Assembly: GCA_029781035.1 (NCBI GenBank)
Contig: JAKOXK010000081.1
Coordinates: 62,001 to 126,000 of the forward strand
Direction: 5' to 3'
Length of the DNA: 64,000 nucleotides
DNA from: Armatimonadota bacterium
GTDB lineage: Bacteria; Armatimonadota; Fimbriimonadia; Fimbriimonadales; Fimbriimonadaceae
Part shown: piece by piece, positions 48,955 to 58,941 of the stretch
Layout: each line of letters begins with the position of its first letter
How positions within the stretch are numbered: position 1 is the first letter of the stretch
Notes under the pieces: model-generated
The model's database searches: none
Told to the model about the DNA's origin: nothing
Seen by the model: the letters and a program-made list of their open reading frames with translations, nothing else
Position numbers and translations under genes: made by a program

Positions 48955-49557
48955 TCACCAGCGGACGGCTTTTCCCAACGCACCGTATCCTCCCAGGACA
49001 TGACCGTCGGCACAGGCAACGTTCGGGTGATCGAGATGGCGCGTGCGCGCGAGCAGTTCTTGGCCGCCGACTGACTTGCCTTCCGCGTCGAAGACGAGCA
49101 CTGTGTTGGCGGGGTCTTCCAGCTTGCTCGAGTCGAAGCCGAGGAGCCGCTGGTTGAAAGCGTAGCTGACCGGGCCATCGGCGCTGGGGCACTTGAGGTC
49201 GGCGGGGTCTTTGACGAGCTTATCCCAGTCACTTCCCGGGCAATATCGGCCATCGTTGTCTACGGTGTAGAGGGTGAGGTCGTTTGCCACGCGTCGGAGA
49301 TGTGAGTAGCACTGGCTCTTCCGGCTGGCGATGACGGCACACGGCAAATGCATCTGGCTCGCTAGGAACCCGAGGATGCCCAGGACGAGGGCAGTGTTGG
49401 CCGCGCGGTTCACGCGCTTCGTGACCGGTGTCGGCCGTCGCTTGGCCCACTGCGCGCACACGATGGCGAGCACGATGACGGAAAGCAAACACAGCAACAC
49501 CCGGCCCGCCCATTCATGGCTGAACATCTCCCAGAAACGGAGGTCTCGTTCGCTCAT
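48955..49557 (-). CDS. Membrane-anchored protein with H-X9-DG motif (pseudopilin/DUF1559-like)
   Basis: SQCYSHLRRVANDLTLYTVDNDGRYCPGSDW...SYAFNQRLLG...RHLDHPNVACADGHV. Confidence 0.6.
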   Translation of the reverse strand: MSERDLRFWEMFSHEWAGRVLLCLLSVIVLAIVCAQWAKRRPTPVTKRVNRAANTALVLGILGFLASQMHLPCAVIASRKSQCYSHLRRVANDLTLYTVDNDGRYCPGSDWDKLVKDPADLKCPSADGPVSYAFNQRLLGFDSSKLEDPANTVLVFDAEGKSVGGQELLARTRHLDHPNVACADGHVLGGYGALGKAVRW

Positions 49558-49649
49558 GGTGCCGCACCTTGCCGCCGCTCATTGTATATCTGGAGGAGGT
49601 CCGCAATGCCGACTTCGTTCGTCCCCCTAACGTTCCAGGTTCAAAATCC

Positions 49650-49700
49650 TGGAGCCGATGACCAGATTCGAACTGGTGACCTGCTGTTTACGAAACCGGC
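49650..49700 (-). pseudogene. 3'-half fragment of tRNA-Thr(CGU)
   Basis: Reverse strand TTTCGTAAACAGCAGGTCACCAGTTCGAATCTGGTCATCGGCTCCA: anticodon loop, variable loop, T-arm, acceptor 3' strand and CCA; no matching GCCGATG 5' strand or normal anticodon 5' stem. Confidence 0.65.
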
Positions 49701-50144
49701 TAGCCCATCTCCATACCGTAAGATAGCGACCCGTACCAGGTTCAAAATCGGCCCTGCTATTCCATTCTTTCCGCGACGCCGGACGGTTTTTCCGCCTCGG
49801 TTGTCGTCAACGGTCGTCGTCAGATTCCTGTACTCTCGGTACCCGGTCTTCAGGCCGCGAAACTAGCACTGGAAACGCCTGGAACATTGGAACCACGGCA
49901 TCGGACGAGAGATTCGTTACATGCGATCGTCTTGGCAGACCGACTGCCCCGGGGGAGTACCCGTCCTCGGCACTGGCACTGGCACGGTCAGGCCAGACGA
50001 CCAGATTTTCTTCATGTGGTAGGTTGACGAGTTCGATAGTAGGCTCGAGATCCACTTGATCCAGGCTGTTAAACACTCTGATCCGCCTGTCTGGATACCG
50101 GCTGGCCCGGCACTGTGTGATTTTGAAGTGACGACCTGAATCAT

Positions 50145-50215
50145 CTCCTCGACCGTCCACACGCCGTCTGCCAAGCCCGCCGCGATGGCAGGCGTCGTCT
50201 TGAACCCCGCGCCCT
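50145..50215 (-). pseudogene. Transposase C-terminal fragment
   Basis: GFKTTPAIAAGLADGVWTVEEMI resembles the common C-terminus of DDE transposases (e.g. LKVTPAMAAGVTDHVWSIEEI); flanking ORF does not match. Confidence 0.55.
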
Positions 50216-50343
50216 TACTCAGGCTTGCCGGTGCCATGACTCGCTTCTAAGCAGTTACAACCTGGCACCTGCGTCCGATGACCGATCACAAGCTCCCGCC
50301 AAATTGCGAACGTATCATTTGAAACAGGTACTAACGGCCCCGA

Positions 50344-50690
50344 CTAGCCCTCGTCCGAAGGAGCCCGATAGGTCTCTGTGCTCTCTGAAGTCGCGAGCGG
50401 CTTGGTCAGCTTGCCGTAGACCTCTTGCGCGAGCCAGTGGTTGACCACTTGGCGGAAGTCGGGGGCGCTCATGTAGCGACCGAAGATCTCCTCGTTCTGC
50501 TCCATGCGCTCGACCATCAGGTTTTGGACGTGGCCACCGAACACCAAAGCGAACTTGTCGGACGGGTTCGCGTTCGCCGCCTGGACGAGCGCCGAGTCGG
50601 AAGCGGCGTCCTCGACGATATTCGCAAGGTGGATCTTTGATTTATAACGTTGGTTCTTGCCGAGCCGATCTGACTTCTTGAGCCCTTGCG
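50344..50690 (-). pseudogene. Type I restriction enzyme HsdR C-terminal fragment
   Basis: NQRYKSKIHLANIVEDAASDSALVQAANANPSDKFALVFGGHVQNLMVERMEQNEEIFGRYMSAPDFRQVVNHWLAQEVYGKL; no helicase or nuclease part upstream. Confidence 0.65.
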
Positions 50691-51438
50691 TCCGCACGAG
50701 ACCAAGATAGCTTGAGACGCAAATGCCGTACCCCGGCTTAGGGAAGAAAGAGGGATAGAACCGGCGGCACCGCTCCCTCCATTGAACTGGGGCGCGTTGG
50801 CCAAGGAACGGCCGCCCTGAAGGCGTCCTTGGTCGGCCTGATCTCAGCGTTTGGGGTAGGGGCTGACTCGGGGTGCTAGAGCGCTCTTTCCTTGAGGTCC
50901 CCAATATCCTCCTCGTCGGTGCAGTCCGGCAAAACTCCATCAGACCGGCCTCAGAGTTTCCTAGCCTATCATGATCGCACTGTCTCCGTCCCTTTGGCCC
51001 CGCTTGCTTTGGGGCCGGCGACGCGACCGCCAAATTCAAGAATTGACCGTGCCAGTCCGATCGCTCTGTGGCATGTTCTTGGCGCTCTATTCGCTCTCGG
51101 GCGAAGACTGACCTGCCCGATAGCTTGGTTACTTCTAAGGTTCGAGTGGCTACCATGGGGGTAGCCATGTCCGTTGGTGAAGAGCATCCCCAAGCTGCCG
51201 GAACCGGATCGTCGCCCTATCGTGGCTCGCGGTACGAACAGGGCAGCTCAACGATTCTTCGGTCGAAACTCACGTGGTTCTGTTCTGGGACCGGCATGGA
51301 CGACTGCAGTGAGCATTGCAGCGAGCTCTAGCACGGACAAATGGACACTGCGGATGTAGAGCTGCCGCGCCAACAGTGGGCAGTCCGAATGGTCAGACGC
51401 TCTCACACTTCGGTCCTCACCTAACACAGGAAAAACCA

Positions 51439-52437
51439 ATGAACCCCATCCTTCTCGCTTGCATATCTGGCGTCGCTGCCTCGTTTGGCCCGGCGCACGA
51501 CTTCAGTGTGATCCACAAGTTCGTCATCGGCGGCGATGGCGGCTGGGACACTATGACCGTAGACTCGAGTTCCCACAGGCTCTACTTGTCCAGATCGACG
51601 AGGGTGACGGTCGTGGACACTGAGACAGGCAAGGTCGTTGGCGAGGTCACTGACACCCCAGGTGTGCACGGCATCGCCATCGACCCAGCCACGAGCGAGG
51701 GATTCACATCCAACGGTCGGGACAACTCAGTGACCGTGTTCGACACGAAGACACTCGAGAAGAAGGAGACTGTGAAGGTCGGACAAAACCCTGACGTCAT
51801 CATTTTCGACCCAGCCTCAAACCACGTCCTAGCTTTCAACGGCCGTAGCAACGACGCGACGGTCCTCGATGCCGCATCGCACAAGGTCGTCGCGACGATC
51901 GCACTCGGCGGCAAACCGGAGTTCGGGCAAGCAGACGGCAAGGGTTCCGTGTGGGTGAACATAGAAGACAAGAGTGAGGTCGAAGAGATCGACACGAGAT
52001 CGAACAAAGTCGGGCGGACATGGTCTTTGAACCCTGGAGAGGAGCCGTCCGGCCTTGCAGTCGATCCCTCCGGCCACCGCCTGTTCAGCGTTTGCTCAAA
52101 CAACAAGATGGTCGTCTCCGACTTCAAGTCGGGCAAGGTCACGGGCTCCGTCGCAATAGGAAACGGCCCCGACTCGGCGGCATACGACCCGGCCTGGAAA
52201 CTCGCCATGAGCCCGAACGGTCAGGACGGCACATTGGACATCGTCGACGTCTCGGGCGAAGACCCAAAGGTCGTGCAGACCGTAAAGACGATGGTGTCGG
52301 CGCGCACGATGGCCTACGACGCCAAAGCTCACAGGGCCTATCTCCTGGCAGCCGAGTTCGACGCGCCAGTCGGGGGAGCGCGCCGGGGCCAGATGAAGCC
52401 TGGGACAGCGACCGTCATTGTCGTGGGTGTGCCATAG
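51439..52437 (+). CDS. Secreted YVTN-type beta-propeller protein
   Basis: Repeats: DTETGKVVGEVTDTPGVHGIAIDPATSEGFTSNGRDNSVTVFDTKTLEKKETVKVGQNPDVIIFDPASNHVLAFNGRSNDATVLDA. Confidence 0.8.
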   Translation: MNPILLACISGVAASFGPAHDFSVIHKFVIGGDGGWDTMTVDSSSHRLYLSRSTRVTVVDTETGKVVGEVTDTPGVHGIAIDPATSEGFTSNGRDNSVTVFDTKTLEKKETVKVGQNPDVIIFDPASNHVLAFNGRSNDATVLDAASHKVVATIALGGKPEFGQADGKGSVWVNIEDKSEVEEIDTRSNKVGRTWSLNPGEEPSGLAVDPSGHRLFSVCSNNKMVVSDFKSGKVTGSVAIGNGPDSAAYDPAWKLAMSPNGQDGTLDIVDVSGEDPKVVQTVKTMVSARTMAYDAKAHRAYLLAAEFDAPVGGARRGQMKPGTATVIVVGVP

Positions 52438-52642
52438 AAGTAGCCTGAAGGATCGAGGCCGCAAATCCGGCTTCTAAATCTAGGGCCACCTGGCGCGACT
52501 AAGTGGGTGGCCCGCCCAGAACCTGAATGATCGTCATCACGGATCTGGCTAAGAAATAGGCCGATTAGTTGATGATATCCCGGCAACTCAGCGACTTGGC
52601 TCCTTTTAAGGTTCGGAGGCCGCCTCAGGCAGGTATCCCTGT

Positions 52643-53914
52643 ATGGTGGAGTACAAAGTGCCACCGAGGCTGATTGCGAGCGGGGGAATTGCGTTGTTCG
52701 CCTCCATCGCGCTGGGTCAGGCCACATACTCGCAACACGACATCGTTAAAGCTGTTCTAGAGCGGCACCCGGCCGCAGCGCTCGCCCAAGACAGAGTTGA
52801 TGAGGCCCAGGCGAGACTAGACGAGTTGTTAGGGCTCGCCCGCCTTCAGCCGGTCTTCTCGGGCACGGCAAGCGGGTCATACGGGAAAGTCGCCGAGCCT
52901 CCCTCCATCGAAAGCTACGACACATTAGAGGGGAGCTTGACCGTCCCCTTGCCGAACCGTCCGCTCAACCAGGCGAAGGTCGAGCAGGGCAAGGCGGGAG
53001 TCCTCTCGGCAAAGGCTGGCCTTCAGAGGGCGAGGCTGGATATCGCGTTCCTCTCCAGTCAGGCGTATTACGAGTACTGGAGGGCACAAGGGGCGAAAGC
53101 GATCGCCGAGCAGGCGCTGGACCAGGCAAAGCGGCAAGTCGCGGACACGCAGAAGCGTGTAGACGCTGGAGACCTACCGGAGGCCGACCTCTTGAAGGCC
53201 CAAGTTCCGGTGGCGGAAGCCCAGGCCGCTTTGACGCGGGCTGAAGTCGGAGTTTCGGCTGCGGCCCAGACCCTCGACAACCTCCTTGGCAAGGAGCTCG
53301 ATTTCCCGCTGAAACTCGCAGAGCCAGACACTGCGAGCCAGACTGAGCCGGACCCAAAGAAGCTGCTCGAATCAGCTCTCAAATCGTCACCCGAGATCGT
53401 AGGAGCAGAGGCCCAAGTCTCGGCCGCGAAGGCAGGGGTCAGGGTCGCACAGCATGGAAACGACCCGGACTTTGCGCTTCAACTGACCCATGTGCAGACA
53501 ACAGATCCTACGGCGTATTCGCACCTCACGACGCTCTCGGTCAGCATAGGGCTTCCCCTTTCGGGCAGGAGCGTCCTCAAGAGCCAAGTCAAGCAAGCCC
53601 AGTCACAGCTCTCTCAGGCGAACGCGGCGCTACAACTTGCGACTGAACAGGTCCGCCTCGATGTCGGGCAAGGGTTCCTTGACTTGCGAGGGGCAAAGGC
53701 GACCTTGGAGGCCACAACGGTGACCAAGGACATTGCCAGCCAAAGCCTGGCGAAGGCGCGCCAAGCCTATGCCGCGGGATTGACGACGACGCGCGATGTG
53801 CTAGACGCTCAGTTCGCCTACAACCAGGCACTCGTCGATGAGAACACTGCGAGGTTCGACCTCGCTGTGGCGGTTGCAAGGCTTAGACAGATAACCGGGG
53901 AGCCAACACCGTGA
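52643..53914 (+). CDS. TolC-like outer membrane efflux protein
   Basis: Long coiled-coil repeats; ALAQDRVDEAQARLDELLGLARLQP...YAAGLTTTRDVLDAQFAYNQALVDENTARFDLAVAVARL. Confidence 0.9.
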   Translation: MVEYKVPPRLIASGGIALFASIALGQATYSQHDIVKAVLERHPAAALAQDRVDEAQARLDELLGLARLQPVFSGTASGSYGKVAEPPSIESYDTLEGSLTVPLPNRPLNQAKVEQGKAGVLSAKAGLQRARLDIAFLSSQAYYEYWRAQGAKAIAEQALDQAKRQVADTQKRVDAGDLPEADLLKAQVPVAEAQAALTRAEVGVSAAAQTLDNLLGKELDFPLKLAEPDTASQTEPDPKKLLESALKSSPEIVGAEAQVSAAKAGVRVAQHGNDPDFALQLTHVQTTDPTAYSHLTTLSVSIGLPLSGRSVLKSQVKQAQSQLSQANAALQLATEQVRLDVGQGFLDLRGAKATLEATTVTKDIASQSLAKARQAYAAGLTTTRDVLDAQFAYNQALVDENTARFDLAVAVARLRQITGEPTP

Positions 53915-55338
53915 AGTCCTTTGCTGCCTTTGTCATGGTGTCGCTTGCTGTTGCCGGTTGCGGGAAACCCCCGGATTCAGGCGACAGTGCCGACCAAGCC
54001 AAGCCTGTGGTCCAGGTCACCATAGCCACCGCCGAGAAGGGCGACATCCAAGAGACCGTCGAGGCAACGGGGACGCTCGCACCACTACCGGGCCAAGAGG
54101 CCAAGGTCGCACCATTGTCTCCTGGGCGGATCAAAGACGTCCGTGTCAAGATTGGCGACACTGTAACCAAGGGACAGGTCCTTGCGACGATCGACGCTGG
54201 AGCCCTCGCTGGACAAGTCGGAGGGGCCCGGTCTGCTGTGCAAGCAGCCCGAGAGGCACTTGCCCAGGCCCAAATCAACCTTGACGCTGAGAGGCGGTCT
54301 CAACAGGCGGCGGTCGAACAAGCTCACTTGAACGTGCGCGCCCAAACTGTTGCGCTCGCCAAGCTGCGGGCCGGATCCAGACCGCAGGAGATCGCTCAGG
54401 CTCAAGCCGCCGTCTCTTCGGCGCAGGCAGCGGTCACAAACGCCGTCCAGAACCTCTCGCGCTCGCAGACGCTCTACGGAGAAGGACTGCTGGCCCGCAA
54501 GGATCTGGAAAGCGCCCAGGCACAAGTAGAGACTGCGAAGGCACAACTCGCCAGCGCCGAGCAGGCCCTGTCGCTCGCCAAGCAAGGAAACCGGCCAGAA
54601 GACATTCAGGCGGGCGAAGTGGCGCTCGACCAAGCCCGGCAACAGCTCAGGGCTGCACAGGCCCAATCGGTCCAGGTCAAATCAAAGGAGCAAGACGTCC
54701 AGATCGCTAGGCAACAAGTAGCCTCGGCGACCGCTAGCCTGCAGTCTATCGTCGCGCAGTACAATGCCCTTACCATTGTCTCACCGGTCGGTGGGACGGT
54801 CGTGGCAAGGGCTGTCAACCCGGGTGAGAGCGTCGACACGACGACGGCCATCGTCACGGTCGTCAACCTAGACCGTGTCCGACTTCTCCTTCATGTCGCC
54901 GAAGGGAGCCTTGCGAAACTCCGGCCCGGACAGGCGGTCGAATTCACCACAGATGCCGCTCCTGGCTCGCCTCATAGAGCCGTCCTGAGCGTCATCGGCA
55001 GCGCGATCGACCCTGCTTCGAACACGGTGGAAGTGGAGGCTGTCGCAGACAACAGCGACCACAGGCTCCGGGACGACGGTTTTGTCACGGCAAAGATCGT
55101 GACGAAGTCGGTGACAGGCGTCGTGCTCGTTCCAGTCACTGCAGTCGTTCAGAAAGGAGGTCAGCCAACTGTCTTCACCGTGGGCCAAGACGATGTCGCT
55201 CACGCGAACAAGGTGGTCCTCGGAGTGACCGATCCTAACAGAACCGAAGTCGTGAAAGGTGTTTCGTCGGGCGACCGCGTCGTCACGACCGGGGCCCTTG
55301 AGCTCGAGGACGGGACGGCGACAAGGACGGCTAAATGA
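53911..55338 (+). CDS. RND efflux periplasmic adaptor subunit
   Basis: Lipobox-like VAGCGKP; ETVEATGTLAPLPGQEAKVAPLSPGRIKDVRVKIGDTVTKGQVLATIDAG; IVSPVGGTVVARAVNPGESV. Confidence 0.92.
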   Translation: MKSFAAFVMVSLAVAGCGKPPDSGDSADQAKPVVQVTIATAEKGDIQETVEATGTLAPLPGQEAKVAPLSPGRIKDVRVKIGDTVTKGQVLATIDAGALAGQVGGARSAVQAAREALAQAQINLDAERRSQQAAVEQAHLNVRAQTVALAKLRAGSRPQEIAQAQAAVSSAQAAVTNAVQNLSRSQTLYGEGLLARKDLESAQAQVETAKAQLASAEQALSLAKQGNRPEDIQAGEVALDQARQQLRAAQAQSVQVKSKEQDVQIARQQVASATASLQSIVAQYNALTIVSPVGGTVVARAVNPGESVDTTTAIVTVVNLDRVRLLLHVAEGSLAKLRPGQAVEFTTDAAPGSPHRAVLSVIGSAIDPASNTVEVEAVADNSDHRLRDDGFVTAKIVTKSVTGVVLVPVTAVVQKGGQPTVFTVGQDDVAHANKVVLGVTDPNRTEVVKGVSSGDRVVTTGALELEDGTATRTAK

Positions 55339-58300
55339 GCGCGCTAGACTGGCTCATTCGCCACGTGAGGGCCGTGGGCCTGCTCGTCGTGGGTCTCTGT
55401 CTCCTCGGTGTCTTCGCTGCGACGAACTTGCCGCTCGCGATATTTCCCAACCTGACTGTGCCGAGGATCATCGTTGCGGCTGAAGGGGGCGACGCTCCTT
55501 CGGAGAACGTCTTGGTAAGTGTCACGAAACCCCTCGAAGAGGCGTTCAGCAGCATTCCCGGCCTTAAACTTGAGGAGTCGCAGACTACTCGAGGCTCGGC
55601 GGGGTTCACTCTGACGTTCCAAGACGGCAGCGATATGAACGTCGTGCTGCAGTTGGTGCGCGCCAGGATCGCAGAGGTCGCATCGACGCTTCCTAACGGC
55701 GTGTCCGTGACTGCTGAAAGGCTGAACCCTACAGTCTTTCCGATCATCGACTACAGCCTGACTTCAGACAGGCGGAGCCTTGCCGACCTCCAAGAGCTCG
55801 CTTTGTACACGGTGAGGCCGAGGATTGCGCGGATCCCTGGTGTCGCCCGAGTGTTGGTCAACGGCGGCGACAAGCGCGAGTTCCAAGTGGTCGTCTCGCC
55901 CGCTAAGTTGTCGGCTCACGGATTCGCAATGGCCGACGTGGACGACGCCATCGCCAAGACGAACATCATCACGGCGGTCGGAAGTTACGACGAACAGTAT
56001 GTGCGCCACTTGGTCATCGTCTCTGGCAGCCTCAGCGACGAGGACTCAATCCGGCATGTCGTCATCGGGGCTAAGGACAGGGTTCCAGTTACCGTCGGCG
56101 ACGTCGCGTCAGTGAGCGAGGGAGTCGAGCGGCGGACTGTCATCGCGACTGGCGGGGGCAAAGACGCTGTCCTTCTCAACATAATTCGCAGCCCAGACGG
56201 CAACACGGTGCAAGTCGCTGACGACGTGCGGGCCGAAGTCGCCCGTTTGCGGGCTACTCTGCCCCAAGACGTCGTCCTCACACCGTTCTATGACCAGTCG
56301 GAGATCGTACGGGAGAGCGAGGCCAGCGTCGTCGAAGCGATAGCCATCGGGGGCTTCTTGGCGCTTATCGTGGTAACGCTGTTCCTGCGGAACTTCCGGG
56401 CGGCCTTTGTCACCTTGGTGATGCTTCCGATCACTCTGGTGATAGCCTTCGCCGCTCTGCGCTTTTTTGGAATGACCCTCAACATCATGACGCTGGGCGC
56501 GATTGCCATCGCCCTCGGATTGGTGATCGACGACGCCATCGTGGTCGTGGAGCACATCTATCTTGAGCTGGAGCAAGGGCACCCTCGGCTTAGCGCCGTG
56601 GTGCACGGTTTGCGCGACATCACGCCAGCCATGGTCGGTTCGACCATGGCGACGGTGGTGACGTTCGCGCCACTCATGCTTCTTCCCGGCGTGACCGGTG
56701 GCTTCTTCGCACCACTTGTCAAAACGATGATCTCTGTCTTGGCTGTCTCGCTTGTCCTCGCCCTTACTGTCGTCCCACTTCTTGCGAGGTGGGTGTTCCC
56801 TGAAGGTCTGGTGACGGGAGGGCCGCACGTGGCGGGCCCAGTCGAACGCACTTACCTTAAAGTCGTGCACTGGGCACTGAGTCACAGGCCTGTCACGCTC
56901 CTGCTGATCGCGCCGATCGCGGCAGGAGTCTGGTTCCTGTTCGGCCAACTGCAAAGCGGCTTCATGCCCGAGTTCGACGAAGGCGCCTTCGTCTTGGACT
57001 ACCGGATGCCTGCTGGCACATCGCTTGCCGAGACGGACAGGGTGATGCGACAAGTCGAAGCCGTCCTCGCCCACGAAAAGGGCGTCAAGACCTGGTCCAG
57101 GTTGACAGGCGCTCTTTCCGGATCAGGTCTGGAGATCACGCAGTTGAACCAGGGCGACATGGTGGTTCGGCTTACGTCTGGAAAGCGGCCAAGCGCTGAC
57201 GAGATCATGAGCGACGTCCGCAACAAACTAGGCTCCCTTGTGCCTGACCTCAGTGTCGATATGGTTGCGATCCTCGGAGACCTGATCGGAGACATTGCGG
57301 GCACGCCCCAACCCGTCGATGTCAAGGTCTTTGGTCCAGACATCAACGTTCTGAAACAGGTGGCGCAACAGGTCGCCGACAAAGTCTCTTCGGTCAAAGG
57401 CGTCGTCGACGTGTCCGACGGCATCATTGAGAGCGGCCCTGAGACGATGGTCCAGGTCGACCCCGTCAAGGCGGCAGTCCGGGGGCTCACCATCGACACC
57501 GTGACCTCTGCGGCCCAAGGGGCAATGGACGGCGACGTGCCTTCCTTTGTGAAGAGGACCGATCTGTTAGAGCCTGTCCGTGTTAGGTTCCCTTTCGTTG
57601 CCAACCGGACGGTCGACTCTGTGCGGGCCATGACTGTCGCCGCTCCCAATGGACAACTTATCCCGCTCGGAAGCGTCGCAAACGTGTACGTCGACCAAGG
57701 CGGGCCCGAGCTTGACCGCGAGAACCAGCGGCTCATGGTCGCGGTGACAGCGCGCCTGGAGGGAATCGACCTTGGGTCTGCCATACGACAGGTCAAGTCG
57801 AAACTGACCGGGCTCGCGCTTCCGCCCGGCTATGCGATCGAATATGGTGGCCTTTACAAAAGCCAGCAAGAGTCCTTCCTTGCCCTTGGCGCAGTTTTCG
57901 CGACGGCCGCCGCGGCCGTGTTCTCCGTGATGGTGTTCGCTCTACGGTCCTTCCGCATCGCGGTCTCGCTCTTCACAGCTGCCGTGCTGTCGCTCGCTGG
58001 TGTCGTCTTAGCCCTATGGATGACCGCCACGCCGCTAAACGTCTCGTCGTACACGGGCGCCATCATGATCGTCGGAATCGTCACGGAGAATGGCATCCTG
58101 CTTTTCGACGAGTTTCTGCGAAGGAAGCGCCTCGAGCCGGAAAGGGCTCCGCTGGCACTCATTGCCGAAGCTGGCGCGGCGCGCTTGAGGCCGATTCTCA
58201 TGACCACCTTCGCAGCGATCACAGCCTTGTTCCCTCTGGCACTTGGAATCGGCGCAGGCGCGGCCATGCAGAAGCCACTTGCTATCTCGGTCATCGGCGG

Positions 58301-58388
58301 ACTCGCGTTTTCGACGCTCTTCACGCTCGTGCTCGCGCCCGTGTTGTACGCGAGCCTCCTTGCGCGCTCCGAACGTGCCAAGGCTTAG
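55335..58388 (+). CDS. RND efflux transporter permease
   Basis: LPLAIFPNLTVPRI; LRFFGMTLNIMTLGAIAIALGLVIDDAIVVVEHIYLELE; about 1017 aa. Confidence 0.95.
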   Translation: MSALDWLIRHVRAVGLLVVGLCLLGVFAATNLPLAIFPNLTVPRIIVAAEGGDAPSENVLVSVTKPLEEAFSSIPGLKLEESQTTRGSAGFTLTFQDGSDMNVVLQLVRARIAEVASTLPNGVSVTAERLNPTVFPIIDYSLTSDRRSLADLQELALYTVRPRIARIPGVARVLVNGGDKREFQVVVSPAKLSAHGFAMADVDDAIAKTNIITAVGSYDEQYVRHLVIVSGSLSDEDSIRHVVIGAKDRVPVTVGDVASVSEGVERRTVIATGGGKDAVLLNIIRSPDGNTVQVADDVRAEVARLRATLPQDVVLTPFYDQSEIVRESEASVVEAIAIGGFLALIVVTLFLRNFRAAFVTLVMLPITLVIAFAALRFFGMTLNIMTLGAIAIALGLVIDDAIVVVEHIYLELEQGHPRLSAVVHGLRDITPAMVGSTMATVVTFAPLMLLPGVTGGFFAPLVKTMISVLAVSLVLALTVVPLLARWVFPEGLVTGGPHVAGPVERTYLKVVHWALSHRPVTLLLIAPIAAGVWFLFGQLQSGFMPEFDEGAFVLDYRMPAGTSLAETDRVMRQVEAVLAHEKGVKTWSRLTGALSGSGLEITQLNQGDMVVRLTSGKRPSADEIMSDVRNKLGSLVPDLSVDMVAILGDLIGDIAGTPQPVDVKVFGPDINVLKQVAQQVADKVSSVKGVVDVSDGIIESGPETMVQVDPVKAAVRGLTIDTVTSAAQGAMDGDVPSFVKRTDLLEPVRVRFPFVANRTVDSVRAMTVAAPNGQLIPLGSVANVYVDQGGPELDRENQRLMVAVTARLEGIDLGSAIRQVKSKLTGLALPPGYAIEYGGLYKSQQESFLALGAVFATAAAAVFSVMVFALRSFRIAVSLFTAAVLSLAGVVLALWMTATPLNVSSYTGAIMIVGIVTENGILLFDEFLRRKRLEPERAPLALIAEAGAARLRPILMTTFAAITALFPLALGIGAGAAMQKPLAISVIGGLAFSTLFTLVLAPVLYASLLARSERAKA

Positions 58389-58467
58389 CGAGTTCCAAGT
58401 TGTCGGTGGAGGCGTACAGTGTTTACTCGGAAACGGGGCAGCGGTACCTGCTTCCGGAGAACGAACA

Positions 58468-58914
58468 ATGAGCACGAGAATCACAACGATCGCATGCGTC
58501 GCGGCGACATTCGGCCTTCTGGCGGCTGCGGCCGTATTCGCGAGGAGCGCCGACGCACGAGAGCCGTCTAACTCTGTCAGCAAGCTTTACGCGGTTGCCC
58601 AGGACGAGAAAGGTGAATCCGGCGGGCAGACCAAATGGGCGCGGCCAACAACGCCGTCTGTCAAGATAAGTCCGGTGGAAGCGATGCGGGCCGCCACGTC
58701 AAAGTTGGGTGGCGGGACTGCCTTTCAAGCCAATTTCGAGTTCGACGAGGGACACTGGTCGTATGGTGTTATGGTCGCCAAGGGCCACAAGATTTCGGAG
58801 GTCGAAGTCGACCCAATGAGCGGGAAAGTACTAGACTCGGAGTCTGTGGACCCAGCAGGAGAGGCCAGCGAGATGAAGGCTGATCTGGCGAAGATCGCGA
58901 AGGCAGGAGGCTAA
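58468..58914 (+). CDS. PepSY-like exported protein
   Basis: Signal peptide; SPVEAMRAATSKLGGGTAFQANFEFDEGHWSYGVMVAKGHKISEVEVDPMSGKVLDSE. Confidence 0.75.
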   Translation: MSTRITTIACVAATFGLLAAAAVFARSADAREPSNSVSKLYAVAQDEKGESGGQTKWARPTTPSVKISPVEAMRAATSKLGGGTAFQANFEFDEGHWSYGVMVAKGHKISEVEVDPMSGKVLDSESVDPAGEASEMKADLAKIAKAGG

Positions 58915-58941
58915 GTCGAGATCAAGGGCCAACCACGAGTC

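Noticed and set aside
49650-49725. Full-length tRNA-Thr gene
   Set aside because: The 5' acceptor strand GCCGATG and a matching anticodon 5' stem are missing, so only the 3' half is supported.
49516-49866. ORF containing GADDQIRTGDLLFTKP
   Set aside because: This peptide is the well-known artefact of translating a tRNA T-arm/anticodon region; here it reads through the tRNA-Thr fragment.
56109-57074. 321 aa ORF opposite the RND permease
   Set aside because: Antisense shadow; His/Asp/Arg-rich nonsense-like composition.
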